A stretch of DNA of 64,000 bases from CAISIP01 sp031367285 (GTDB lineage: Bacteria > Pseudomonadota > Gammaproteobacteria > Burkholderiales > Burkholderiaceae_C), in assembly GCA_031367285.1 (NCBI GenBank), contig JANLPN010000336.1:1-64000 (forward strand), given 5' to 3'. The notes beneath the pieces were generated by a model. The model saw only the letters and a program-made list of their open reading frames with translations. It had not been told where the DNA came from and searched no databases. Below are positions 18,276 to 34,414 of the stretch, piece by piece (position 1 is the first letter of the stretch; each line of letters begins with the position of its first letter). The position numbers were made by a program, and so were the translations under genes.

Positions 18276-19367
18276 ATGTACCAAACAGCTGCCGCGGCGC
18301 AATCGGGGCCCGCCTTGCCAACCGACCTGATGCTTCGTGGGCCCTTAAAGTCCCGTCCTGCCGGGTCGCCCCCCAACAGTCTGCCATTGCCTCCGGCACT
18401 CGACGGTGAGCTTCATTTTGTGTCCGGCGCAGGCCCGCGTCTGGCACTGTATATATCGAGGCTGGACGCAGGCAGTGAAAGAGGAAATCTGACACCGCTG
18501 GTAGTGGTCCACAGCGTCAACGCGGCCGCGTCGGCCGCGGAAGTGCGGCCGGTATTTGAGCGTTATGGCGCCACGCGTCCGGTGGTCGCCATCGATCTGC
18601 CGGGCTTCGGGCAATCGGAGCGCGGCGCTTTGAAGTACTCACCGCAAATGATGACTGAAGCGATCCTTCGCGCGGTGGAGTATTTGCAGGGATTGGGTTT
18701 CAAGCGCCCCGCTGATCTGATGGCGGTATCGTTGTCGTGTGAGTTTGCGGCACTGGCGGCGGTGGCGCGCCCGCATTGGTTTCGCAGCGTCGCGCTGGTC
18801 AGCCCGACCGGACTGGATTCTGCCGCGGTGATGGGCGCTTACGAACCAGATCAAACCAAAGAAAAGCGCATGTTGCGTCGTGTTCTGGAAGCCCCTCTTT
18901 GGGCGCAAGCCGTCTACCGCCTGCTGACCAGCCGAGCGTCGATACGTTATTTCCTGGGACGTACATGGGGCTCAGTGGCGATTGACCAGAAACTGCTGGA
19001 ATACAACCTGTTGTCGGTGCAGCAACCGGGAGCTCGCTATGCGCCGTTCGCGTTCGTCTCGGGAGCCCTCTTCACTCCGGGTATTGGGAAGCTGTATACG
19101 CGCCTGCAGCAACCCGTGTGGATTGCCCATGGTATGCGGGGCGATTTCTCGGACTGCGACGGTTTACCGCGCCTTAGAGCCGCGGACAAGTGGAGGGTGG
19201 ACGTATTTGCGACCGGGGCCTTGCCATTTTTTGAAGTACCTTCGCTGTTCGCGTCGCGTTATGACGCGTTCCTGCGCAAAGCCAGGACGCAAAGCGATGC
19301 AGCGCGTTGGCGCCGGCGCGTTGCGGTTGGATTGCTGCCTGTTGGTGCCGCTGGAACACATCCATGA
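18276..19367 (+). CDS. Alpha/beta hydrolase
   Basis: A 363-residue alpha/beta hydrolase. The fold is visible from VVAIDLPGFGQSERG (strand-loop with the oxyanion region) and the nucleophile elbow AVSLSCE around residue 155, where Ser replaces the usual G-x-S-x-G first glycine. A late acid/His pair is harder to place, so activity is uncertain. No signal peptide. I preferred the ATG at 18276 to an upstream TTG overlapping the kinase stop, because a promoter-like motif lies at 18192-18220. Substrate unknown. Confidence 0.8.
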   Translation: MYQTAAAAQSGPALPTDLMLRGPLKSRPAGSPPNSLPLPPALDGELHFVSGAGPRLALYISRLDAGSERGNLTPLVVVHSVNAAASAAEVRPVFERYGATRPVVAIDLPGFGQSERGALKYSPQMMTEAILRAVEYLQGLGFKRPADLMAVSLSCEFAALAAVARPHWFRSVALVSPTGLDSAAVMGAYEPDQTKEKRMLRRVLEAPLWAQAVYRLLTSRASIRYFLGRTWGSVAIDQKLLEYNLLSVQQPGARYAPFAFVSGALFTPGIGKLYTRLQQPVWIAHGMRGDFSDCDGLPRLRAADKWRVDVFATGALPFFEVPSLFASRYDAFLRKARTQSDAARWRRRVAVGLLPVGAAGTHP

Positions 19368-19436
19368 CCCTGGTGCTCCGGCTCCGTTAACCGCGGCATC
19401 CTAAAGTTGCAGCCCTATTTGCTGAAGGAGTAAACG

Positions 19437-19643
19437 ATGGTCAGTCGACCAGCGAGCCAAGAGGTAGTACCCCGCGCACGGGAAGGTTCGGTGGAATCGG
19501 TATACCAACCGGGGGATCCGATTCCATGTCCTGACGCGGTCGAAGACGACTCCGAATCGGCATGGGCACTTTGGAATGAAGCAAAAAGAACTCCTGAGGA
19601 CGGGGGTGAAGCTGACACCCAACCCATGGACCTGATTCCATGA
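19437..19643 (+). CDS. Small acidic hypothetical protein
   Basis: 68 residues, strongly acidic and Pro-rich, with VYQPGDPIPCPDAVEDDSES followed by AWALWNEAK. No recognised domain. The clear AAGGAG upstream at proper spacing argues that it is translated. It stands alone, 70 bp after the hydrolase. Confidence 0.65.
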   Translation: MVSRPASQEVVPRAREGSVESVYQPGDPIPCPDAVEDDSESAWALWNEAKRTPEDGGEADTQPMDLIP

Positions 19644-20048
19644 TGTGACAAATGGGCGGTCCGCCTGTGCATTGGCACCAGCAAGGTCCATCATCCATCG
19701 CCCCACTTCTGTATCAAATTCGCCGGCGCGAATTTGTCGGGCGGCAGTAGCGTGTCGAGGGCGCCCTACCCGAGGCGATTCGACCTGCCGGCACCGCAAG
19801 CGCCGCGCGCAAAGGGTCATCCTGGGCGTCTGGCGTGCGGCTGGCTTAGGCTCAGGTTTCCTCTCCGCTGATCCATTGTTATAGTGTTGGGCAACCGGCG
19901 CGCGCTACGGCGTGCGCCGGTTGGCATGTGACAGTTGGTGGTGTGGGGTCCGACGGGCTTTCCGCGTTCTGAAACGGAGGTTGCCGTTCCTGACCAGGCT
20001 TGCATGTCGGGTGGCGGGGTTTCACGGAATTTCGACTTTGGAGTGGAC
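19644..20048. promoter_or_regulatory. Leader region of the giant hybrid kinase with two hairpins
   Basis: 405 bp without a convincing gene. It contains a 9-bp perfect stem at 19715-19736 (CAAATTCGC/GCGAATTTG, loop CGGC) and a 10-bp perfect stem at 19892-19923 (CAACCGGCGC/GCGCCGGTTG, 12-base loop). A possible -10 box TATAGT lies at about 19880, with no good -35. Neither hairpin is followed by a T-run, so they are not classic terminators. Confidence 0.4.
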
Positions 20049-27223
<7,175 letters not shown>

Positions 27224-27227
<4 letters not shown>

Positions 27228-27352
27228 GCAACCCCCGGGCCGCACCCGCCGGCAAACACCTCCACCTGCCACGCTCGGGTCAGGTCATGAGCCGCTGGGC
27301 CGCTCCCAAGGCGAATAGCACCGCAGCCCATTGGGCGGAGGTTGCCTGATGA
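27224..27352 (+). repeat. ATGA-bounded 62-bp spacer repeats between two kinase genes
   Basis: ATGAGC occurs at 27224 (containing the stop of the giant kinase), 27287, and 27349 (the start of the next kinase). The second unit is 62 bp and contains GGGCCGCTCCCAAGGC and a GCCC-ATT-GGGC hairpin followed by GGAGG, the ribosome site of the next gene. It is 47/62 identical to the units at 37290-37413. The first interval is 63 bp and only loosely similar. Confidence 0.65.
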
Positions 27353-29571
27353 GCGCTGGTTCTTCTCGCATACCGGCTTCGCGCAATGGCCGTGCAACGC
27401 CTGGGTTGGCCTTGGAGCACGTCGGTGTCCTGGCAGTGCCTGCCGCCGTTGACGACGACCGGATCAAGATATTGATCGTGGACGACGAGCCGAGCAATCT
27501 CCTGGTGCTTGAAACCGTACTGGACGACCCCGGCTACCATTTGGTGCGTGCCCAGTCGGCCGATCAGGCGTTGATGGCGCTCGTCGATGAGGAGTTCGCG
27601 CTTCTTATCCTGGATATCCGCATGCCGGGCATGACCGGCTTCGAACTGGCCCAGATGATCAAGGAGCGGAAAAAGACCGCTCGGGTGCCGATCATTTTCC
27701 TGACGGCGTATTACGACAAGGACCAGCACATACTGGAGGGTTATGGCACCGGCGCCGTGGACTTCCTGAACAAGCCGGTGAACCCGGCCGTGCTGCGATC
27801 GAAGGTATCGGTCTTCGCCGACCTGCACCGCGGCAACCGTGCGATCACGGTGTCGAACAATGCGTTGAAGGCCGAAGTGGCCGAGCGCCGCCGCGTCGAG
27901 GAACAATTGCGGGACTTGAATGAGACCCTGGAGCAGCGCGTGACCGAGCGCACCGAGGCGTTGCGCCAGGCTGACCAAAAGTTGCAGATCATCATGAGCA
28001 GCATCACCGACGGTTTGCTCATGCTCGACCACAACTGGTGCTTCACCTATTTCAACGAGCAGGGCGCACGCATCGTCGGGATGCGCCAGGAGCAGCTGAT
28101 TGGTGCCTGCGTCTGGGATGTTTTCACCCGCATGCAGGGGACGAAGTTCTCCGAAGGCTTTCATCGCGCGGTCGATACGCGGCAGACAGTGTCGTTCGAG
28201 GAGTTTTATCCCTTGCCCCTGAACAGGTGGCTGCGCTGCCATTGTTATCCGTCGGACGAAGGGCTTTCGGTCTACTTTCACGACGTGACCGATAGACATG
28301 AGGTCGAAGAAAGGCGCGAGCAGCTGCTGCGCGCCGAACAGGCTGCCCGCAGCGAGGGCGAGCGTATTGCGCTGCTCAAGGACGAGTTTCTGGCTACGCT
28401 CAGCCACGAACTGCGCACACCGCTCTCTTCCATTGTGGGTTGGGCCAACATACTGAAACGGGCCGATGTTGATGAGGAGACACGGCGCCGTGGCATCGAT
28501 GTGATTGCCCGCAACGCGCAGGCGCAGTCGAACCTTATCGCCGACCTGCTGGACATGAACCGCTTCGTATCCGGCAAACTGAGAATGAATGTGGAGCGGG
28601 TTGATCTGAACATGATCGCCGCCGCCGCAGCCGACTCCGCGCGGCCCGCCGCCAAAGCCAAGGGGGTGACCATCAACCTGCGACTCGCGGGCGCCATCGG
28701 ACTCGAAGTGATGGGTGACGCCGCGCGCCTGCATCAGATCGCCTGGAACCTGCTCACCAACGCGCTGAAATTCACCAACGCGGGCGGCTCCATCGCGGTC
28801 GTGACCGAAACGAATGGTCTCCAGGTAGCCCTGACCGTCTCCGACACCGGGCAGGGCATATCACCCGAGTTCATGCCGCACTTGTTCGACCGGTTCAGCC
28901 AATCCGACGCTACCGCAACGCGTCTGCACGGTGGCTTGGGGCTGGGGCTGTCGATAGTCAAGAACCTGGTCGAACTGCATGCGGGCACGGTGCGAGCCAC
29001 TAGTGCCGGTCTGGGTCAGGGCTCCTCTTTTACGGTCCTGTTGCCGCGGGCGGTTCAGGTACCCGCGCCAGCTCTGGTCGGGCCCGACCCGACGGTGCGG
29101 GAACAGGCCGATGGGTTTGCTGTCTCCGGACGCCAGATGCTGGATGGCCAGGTTGATCTGCATGGTGTATGCGTGTTGTTGGTGGACGATCATGAAGACA
29201 TGCTGGAGGTCGAGCGGCGGCTGCTGTGCGAATGCGGCGCCACCGTAACGACAGCGGACTCCGCCGCGCAGGCGCTGCTGCTGATGCGCTCCGGCCGTTT
29301 CGACGTTTTGCTGAGCGACCTGGGTATGCCCGGCATGGACGGCTATGAGTTGATCCACGAGGTCAGGACCGCCCTTGGCTTGTCCGCTGCGCGGATGCCG
29401 GCGGCGGCGGTCACGGCCGGTGTGCGGGCGGAAGATAGAGAGCGTGCCTTGAAGGCAGGTTACCAGGTATGTATTCGCAAGCCGGTGAATGCGGCTTTGT
29501 TGCAGGACACGGTATACGACCTCGCGAGCCGCCGGGCTAACCGTCCAGACTTGCAAAGCAGAAACACTTAG
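27349..29571 (+). CDS. Hybrid histidine kinase (receiver-PAS-HisKA-HATPase-receiver)
   Basis: A 740-residue soluble kinase. The N-terminal receiver has acidic pair IVDDE, phospho-Asp in ILDIRMPGMTG and Lys in NKPVNP. A coiled coil with EQRVTERTEAL follows, then PAS (residues ~210-320), HisKA with His in LSHELRTPLSS, HATPase_c (TNALKFT, DTGQGI, GLGLGLS) and a C-terminal receiver (VDDHED, SDLGMPGMDG, RKPVNA). Having receivers at both ends suggests input phosphate from an upstream kinase, plausibly the giant kinase directly before it. The ribosome site GGAGG lies inside the 62-bp repeat. Codon use looks like the neighbours. Confidence 0.93.
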   Translation: MSAGSSRIPASRNGRATPGLALEHVGVLAVPAAVDDDRIKILIVDDEPSNLLVLETVLDDPGYHLVRAQSADQALMALVDEEFALLILDIRMPGMTGFELAQMIKERKKTARVPIIFLTAYYDKDQHILEGYGTGAVDFLNKPVNPAVLRSKVSVFADLHRGNRAITVSNNALKAEVAERRRVEEQLRDLNETLEQRVTERTEALRQADQKLQIIMSSITDGLLMLDHNWCFTYFNEQGARIVGMRQEQLIGACVWDVFTRMQGTKFSEGFHRAVDTRQTVSFEEFYPLPLNRWLRCHCYPSDEGLSVYFHDVTDRHEVEERREQLLRAEQAARSEGERIALLKDEFLATLSHELRTPLSSIVGWANILKRADVDEETRRRGIDVIARNAQAQSNLIADLLDMNRFVSGKLRMNVERVDLNMIAAAAADSARPAAKAKGVTINLRLAGAIGLEVMGDAARLHQIAWNLLTNALKFTNAGGSIAVVTETNGLQVALTVSDTGQGISPEFMPHLFDRFSQSDATATRLHGGLGLGLSIVKNLVELHAGTVRATSAGLGQGSSFTVLLPRAVQVPAPALVGPDPTVREQADGFAVSGRQMLDGQVDLHGVCVLLVDDHEDMLEVERRLLCECGATVTTADSAAQALLLMRSGRFDVLLSDLGMPGMDGYELIHEVRTALGLSAARMPAAAVTAGVRAEDRERALKAGYQVCIRKPVNAALLQDTVYDLASRRANRPDLQSRNT

Positions 29572-29590
29572 TCAAAGTTGGAGATGCCAA

Positions 29591-29959
29591 ATGCATGATG
29601 AGGCTCAGGTTATCGTGGTTGATGACAACAAAGACGCGGCCGAAGCCCTGGCGCGCTTGCTGGAACTCGACGGCTACACAGTTCGCATTGCGCTGGACGG
29701 AGATTCGGCGCTGGCGTTGATCGACGAACTCCGACCGCATTGCGTGCTGCTGGATATTGAAATGCCGGGAATAGACGGCTGTGAACTCTCCAGACGACTG
29801 CGCGAAACCCACGGCGATGATATTGTCCTGATTGCAGTGACAGGGTGGGACGAAGAGCGGGAGGGAGTCGCGGAGACGTTCGTGCGGGTTGACCACTATC
29901 TCAGGAAGCCGATTGATTCGACGGCCCTTCGAAAGTTGCTGCCTCCCGCCGGGAGGTAG
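29591..29959 (+). CDS. Single-domain response regulator
   Basis: A 122-residue stand-alone receiver: acidic pair VVDDN, phospho-acceptor Asp in LLDIEMPGIDG, Thr in AVTGWD and Lys in LRKPID. It starts 19 bp after the hybrid kinase, behind TTGGAG, and is surely in the same operon, so it is the likely phosphate acceptor or shuttle for that kinase. No output domain. Confidence 0.92.
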   Translation: MHDEAQVIVVDDNKDAAEALARLLELDGYTVRIALDGDSALALIDELRPHCVLLDIEMPGIDGCELSRRLRETHGDDIVLIAVTGWDEEREGVAETFVRVDHYLRKPIDSTALRKLLPPAGR

Positions 29960-29980
29960 GCCCAGCAGCGCTTCTTACTA

Positions 29981-30445
29981 CTATTTCCTTGCCACTGCAA
30001 GCGAGGGCTGGGTAACGGCCACCGGGTCTTGCGCAGGCGTGACTGACAACGCAATACCGCTTTGATCGGTTCGCACCGCCAATTGCTCGTAAAAGGGTAT
30101 GTCGGTTGTGATGAAAACCACGCAAGTTATGAAAACCGCGAGCAACAGCGAGGTACTTACTACGAAGGACCATGGCAGACTCGAAGAAGCACGCTCGTCC
30201 CTGGAAGTCTCAAGGAGCGCGAATTGCGCCTCCGTGGAGACAAAGTCTTGATGCCGCGCCGGAAAGTTGCCCTCCCATTGGCATGCGAAATATTCGCAGC
30301 GGAAGCGCTTCACCGGTACCACCAGGCTCGTCAATCTGTCAATAGGTCGGCGCCACGTACGGAACAGGCGACCCCGGCATTTTGGACAGTGTTTGGTATC
30401 GTACGTGGCTTCCTCGTGCGGTTGATGCGCTGGTTCTGCTGACAT
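29981..30445 (-). CDS. Zinc-ribbon-like membrane protein
   Basis: A 154-residue protein. The N-terminal part has CPKC near residue 20 and C-x4-C in RCEYFACQWEG near residue 50, a likely four-Cys zinc ribbon. One hydrophobic segment (residues ~92-112) follows, then an extracytoplasmic tail of ~40 residues. Function unknown. ATG at 30445 follows AAGGAG. It converges on the receiver gene with 21 bp between stops. Confidence 0.7.
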   Translation of the reverse strand: MSAEPAHQPHEEATYDTKHCPKCRGRLFRTWRRPIDRLTSLVVPVKRFRCEYFACQWEGNFPARHQDFVSTEAQFALLETSRDERASSSLPWSFVVSTSLLLAVFITCVVFITTDIPFYEQLAVRTDQSGIALSVTPAQDPVAVTQPSLAVARK

Positions 30446-30822
30446 GCCCAACTCCTTTTTTCGACAAAGGCAAAGTGTTTGTGGATGCCAGACAGGTTAA
30501 GGTTGGGCCCGGGGCTTGACAATCGGCGCACCGGTGATTGACCGGTAAGAACGGTCCTACAGCGAACGAGGCAGACAGGCCTGGCGGAGCCAAGGGCCAA
30601 TGGCGCGGCGAGCGCTGGCTGGCGTCTGACACATAAACCGGTCGACGCTGTCCTTGCAGACACCGGCCCTATCGTTGTGGCTCGCGGGATGCCGTCTGGA
30701 GGCCGGTACACCACGGACGCAACGCGCGCTTTTTCCTACGCCCGGTGGCGGCCATGTCTGATCGATTCGCCTGGCTCCGCGCGGTATCCTTGATCCACCT
30801 TCACACCATTAAGGGGATCATC
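30446..30822. promoter_or_regulatory. Intergenic region with a bipartite promoter-like motif
   Basis: 377 bp without a gene. It contains two direct ACCGGT hexamers (30529, 30541) and, at 30734-30762, TCCTACGC-N16-CTGAT pointing at the tiny membrane protein gene at 30823. Nothing else recognised. Confidence 0.4.
30734..30762 (+). promoter_or_regulatory. TCCTACGC-N16-CTGAT motif upstream of the tiny membrane protein
   Basis: The first half is identical to the other copies and the second half differs by C-to-T changes, at the same 16-base spacing. The gene start is 60 bp downstream. Confidence 0.42.
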
Positions 30823-30900
30823 ATGGGCAAGTATGTTTTAGGTTGGTTTCTCGGCATTCCGGCGGTTGTACTTGTGGTCGCGTATTTTTTCTTTCATTGA
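30823..30900 (+). CDS. Tiny single-span membrane protein
   Basis: 25 residues: a short charged start (MGKY) and one hydrophobic helix ending FFFH. ATG follows AAGGGGATC at suitable spacing. The combination of a ribosome site, a promoter-like motif at 30734-30762 and a complete transmembrane helix supports a genuine micro-gene. Function unknown; such proteins often belong to envelope stress regulons. Confidence 0.55.
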   Translation: MGKYVLGWFLGIPAVVLVVAYFFFH

Positions 30901-30966
30901 GAGTGCGGCGCCAGGGCCGACAGGCAGCCAGCGGCATTTAGACCGTTTGTCGTGGGGGTTTGCGGA

Positions 30967-32953
30967 CTAACCCGCACCTTTACCTGCCTGCGCCAGTAAT
31001 TCTTCGATCTTGCGTGCCAGATCGAAAACGTCCACCGGTTTGCGCCATCATCGTGAGCAGTTCAGTCATGGTTGAACGCGCGTCCGCGTTATCTTCCACA
31101 TAGACCAACTTGCGCCGCGCGGGGGCCTTTTTCAGCTCGGGCGCCGACCGGGCACCCGCCGGTTTCCAGATCGCGGGCAAACCGACCGTGAATACGCTGC
31201 CACGGCCCTGTCCCGCGCTTGTCGCATGCACTTCGCCGCCATGCAACTCGACCAGTTCCCTCACCAGCGCAAGGCTTACACCGAGGCCGGCATGGGTGTG
31301 GTTCAGAGGCGCGGGCCCCTGGACAAAGGGCTCAAAGATATGGGGAAGCAGATCTTCCGAAATACCACTGCCCTCGTCTTGTACCGTCACAACCGCCCGA
31401 CCATTTTCCTCGGCCAAGCCGATCCGAACCGCGCCGCCCACCGGAGAAAATTTCAGCGCGTTGTTGGCGAGATTATTCAGAATCTGCTCTATTCTGACTG
31501 GGTCGGCGTTCACCCATACAGGGCGGGACGTGAAGCTGATGTTGAATCCCAGTGCGCGATCGGTGCCTCGGATCCCATCGATGGATGCGCTCACGGACTC
31601 GCAAAGATCAAGCGGCTGGTTATTCAGCACAATCTTTCCAGCGAGCAGACGGCTGACATTCAGCAAATCGTCCACGATGTAATTCAGGTGGCGGTATTGC
31701 CGGTCGATGATTTCCAGAGATCGGTCCAAGCGGGCTTGGTCCGCCACCCCTGTTTTCAGAAGAGAAACCGCGCCCGAAATTGCTGCGAGCGGGTTCCTGA
31801 GTTCATGGCCCAACATTGCCAGGAATTTGTCTTTGGCTTTGTTCTGGGTCTGAGCCGCCTCAAGGGCTTCCGTCTCCTTTTGCAACAGCACCCGGCGTTC
31901 GGACTCAGCACTGTGCCGGGAGGCGCGCTCTTGTTCCAACAGCCGACTGGCATTCATCAAGGCCTGATTCAACGAGTCAACTTCGCGAATAGCCGACGTC
32001 GCCGGCTCCGGTCTGCGGCCCTGGCCGAGCAAAACCGCGGATCTGCCGGCGACTTGCATTGCGGTGATCAGACGTCTGCCAAATATCGCCGCGACGAACA
32101 ATGCCGCGAGCAAGGCCAGGATCAGCCCCCCGCCCGCCAACTGGACCGCACGCGTGGCAGGCGCCTCAATTGACTCTACGGGCGCGGCCACCGCCACGGT
32201 CCATCCGGTCAGGTCGGAATGGGTAAACGCGTCGTATGACTCGATTCCTTACACGGTGGGGTGGCGGATCAGGCCGTCGTGCGCGGCTGCCGCGGCGCTC
32301 ACCAGTTCGTGCCTGGCCAGTTTGCCAAGCAGCTCTTCAGTCTTGTGGCTTCGCGCTATGAACCTGCCACCGAGGTCGATCAAACCCACGATCCAGCTGG
32401 GCGGCAAGGCCTTCTGAAGGGAAACTCTTTTCCAGAGGCCGACGCCGAACGCCTGGGCCACAACGAACTTCTTTCCGCCTGCGGAGCGGGCAGGTACGTA
32501 GATGCTGGTCAGAAGCGTGCCGGTGACGAGCCCAACAACCAAATCCGAGATCAGCGGTTTTTGAGTTGCGATAACCTGCGTTACACGTGCCAGCGCCACT
32601 GGGGGCGGCGCAGCGGTGCCGAAGGGTACTCTTGTATTGAGTAGCTGCGTTCCTGACGCATCCAGCAGCACGGTCCAGACATCGGGCCGGTCGAGTGCGG
32701 CTGCCTGCGCATAAAACGCCTTTAGATTTCCGGTTTCCAGGTGCTCTGAATTTCCAAGAACTTGCAGTGCGGAAAGAGACCCTTGCACCTCGCGGTCAAC
32801 GATCAGGGATACGGCACGGGCCGTCTCTTTCAGACCACGCAGCGAAGCGTCGCGCTCTTCCCGCTGGATCTTTGCCAAGGCAAGCGCCGCCACGATAAAA
32901 ATCGGAATGAAGATGGCCAGGACCATAAGCGCCAAGTAAGCCCGAATTTTCAT
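30967..32953 (-). pseudogene. Broken hybrid histidine kinase (nonsense mutation plus receiver deletion)
   Basis: The minus-strand frame begins at 32953 with a membrane segment and a Cache-like periplasmic sensor, and stops at TAA (32251-32249). In the same frame it continues as GIESYDAFTHSDLTGWTVAV, a second membrane segment, HisKA (LGHELRNPLAAIS) and HATPase_c (NNALKFS). The uninterrupted continuation shows that one codon, probably GAA, became TAA. Downstream the receiver begins normally (YVEDNADARSTMTELL) but jumps after ~20 residues to the end part KPVDVFDLARKIEELL in another frame, so ~75 codons including the phospho-Asp are gone. A truncated kinase could still be made from internal starts after 32249. 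Confidence 0.85.
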
Positions 32954-33010
32954 GGAAAGTTTTTACCACACGCGTAGTTTGGGACTCTGAAGCGGAGCGC
33001 GGACATATCC

Positions 33011-33044
33011 CGCTGCGTCTGTGCGTTACCGTACAGACGCAGCG
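33011..33044. repeat. Perfect 12-bp inverted repeat in a divergent promoter region
   Basis: CGCTGCGTCTGT (33011-33022) and ACAGACGCAGCG (33033-33044) form a perfect stem with a 10-base loop. It lies between the broken kinase (minus) and the gene at 33123 (plus). Part of it, TACCGTACAGACG, is repeated upstream of the AI-2E permease (3572-3584). Confidence 0.6.
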
Positions 33045-33122
33045 CCGAAAATGTGGCCAACTTCCGCCAACAATCCGGGAAATACACAGTACGTGTCGTG
33101 ACGCCGCCGACAATTTTCACCT

Positions 33123-33518
33123 ATGGCCAAGCACCTGTTTTATCCAACCGCGCCGCCGGCTTTCGCATCCGACGTCGCGCTCCGTGACTGGAATGACTTG
33201 CTCACTGCCGTCAAATCAAGGCTCAGAAACACCGTGGGTGAATTTCTCAGTCCTGCCTCAGACTTGAATGCACCCGCCACGGCGGAGCGGATCCGTGTCA
33301 ACGTGCTGGAATGCGTGGCGGCGCTGGACCAGTTGCATGCCACGCTGGACCATGAACTCTCCCGGCGAACGCAACTGGAACTGGAACTGGTAGAAGTGCG
33401 TTCTGCCCTGGAAAGGGCTCGTGCCGGACTCGCTGGAGGCCCGGCAGCGGCAAGCGTGCCAATGGCGACCGACAGGCTGCTTTCGTCCGCTAGTTCACCG
33501 TGCCGGGGCTTCCTCTGA
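33123..33518 (+). CDS. Hypothetical helical protein
   Basis: 131 residues, mostly helical, with a predicted coiled coil around residues 55-105 (LDQLHATLDHELSRRTQLEL). No recognised domain. The last ~10 codons overlap the 3' end of the convergent YqjK-like gene. It is divergent from the broken kinase, with a perfect inverted repeat between them. The start lacks a strong ribosome site, so confidence is moderate. Confidence 0.55.
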   Translation: MAKHLFYPTAPPAFASDVALRDWNDLLTAVKSRLRNTVGEFLSPASDLNAPATAERIRVNVLECVAALDQLHATLDHELSRRTQLELELVEVRSALERARAGLAGGPAAASVPMATDRLLSSASSPCRGFL

Positions 33519-34011
33519 CAGCTGGCGGTGCCGCGGCATGTGCCGTGCCTGACGGGGTTCGCGTCACCGAGTCCAGCAGCCCCGCCCAGGATAAAGGCGG
33601 CAGTTGCCCCGCCAGCTTCGCCACCAGCTGTTGAGCCAGCCCGGTAAACAACACCGGCCGTAGCAGCCAGCGCCACGGCCTGCTCCATGCGAGCGCGGCG
33701 CCCACCACCAGTGCCCCGGCGACCAGGCCGAACGGGCTGCGCTGGGCCAACGGCCGTGCGACGGCCCTCAATCCCTCCGAAGCCACCAGGGCACCGATAC
33801 GCAATGGGTGCTGCGTCCACCAACTACCCACCGCATCTAGCAACACTCCGGCGATGGGAAGTGCTCGTAGCGAAGCCATCCAGGCGGCAAAGGGCACACC
33901 GCTTGCGCGTGCGGTGGAAACACCACGCGGAGTGGACACTGCGCTCAGGCAGCGGCGAATGCGCTCGCGCGAGAGTTCCAGCCGCTCACAGGCCTGTTCG
34001 GCGCCGTTCAT
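33490..34011 (-). CDS. YqjK-position hypothetical protein
   Basis: A 173-residue protein with a helical N-terminus (ACERLELSRERIRRCL) and moderately hydrophobic segments in the middle. Its start overlaps the stop of the YqjE-like gene by ATGA (34008-34011), so the two are translationally coupled. By position it corresponds to the third gene of yqjD-yqjE-yqjK clusters. Sequence similarity to YqjK is not evident to me, so the name is not assigned. Confidence 0.72.
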   Translation of the reverse strand: MNGAEQACERLELSRERIRRCLSAVSTPRGVSTARASGVPFAAWMASLRALPIAGVLLDAVGSWWTQHPLRIGALVASEGLRAVARPLAQRSPFGLVAGALVVGAALAWSRPWRWLLRPVLFTGLAQQLVAKLAGQLPPLSWAGLLDSVTRTPSGTAHAAAPPAVRGSPGTVN

Positions 34012-34391
34012 GGGGCGGCCATCTCGCGCAGCAAGTCAAGGTCGGCCTGCAATTGCCGACGCAGGTGGTCCAAAGATGCCTCAGCACCGCCTTGCCGCGC
34101 TGCAATGATGCAGGCCACCGCAGCCGCGGCAGGCAGCAACGGGGCTGTCACCAGCGCCCACGGCGCGTGAATTTGCGCTGCCGGCACAACGGCCCACAGC
34201 ATCACGGACACACCGGCCAGCGTGATCGCCGTGCCGGTGCAGCACAAAGCCAGCGTAGCCAGCACAATGCGCCGCTTCCAGACCGATGCCGACGTACCCG
34301 CCTCCGCCGCCAGCAACTGCCCGTAGGCCTGCGCGTGGTCCGCCAGCAAATGCGGCCGGTCCACCAGCAGGCGCAGCAAGGGATGCAGCAT
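34008..34391 (-). CDS. Phage holin superfamily / YqjE-like membrane protein
   Basis: 127 residues with two long hydrophobic segments (about residues 42-68 and 76-98) and a charged C-terminal helix, the pattern of the YqjE (phage-holin-like) family. It is probably an inner-membrane stress protein. It starts 23 bp after the DUF883 gene, and its stop overlaps the next start. Confidence 0.75.
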   Translation of the reverse strand: MLHPLLRLLVDRPHLLADHAQAYGQLLAAEAGTSASVWKRRIVLATLALCCTGTAITLAGVSVMLWAVVPAAQIHAPWALVTAPLLPAAAAVACIIAARQGGAEASLDHLRRQLQADLDLLREMAAP

Positions 34392-34414
34392 GGAGTCGGG
34401 CCGGGTGGGGGAAC

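Noticed and set aside
19645..19884. 79-codon plus-strand frame in the leader of the giant kinase
   Set aside because: Arg/Ala-rich with no ribosome site or motif, and interrupted by a hairpin; probably chance.
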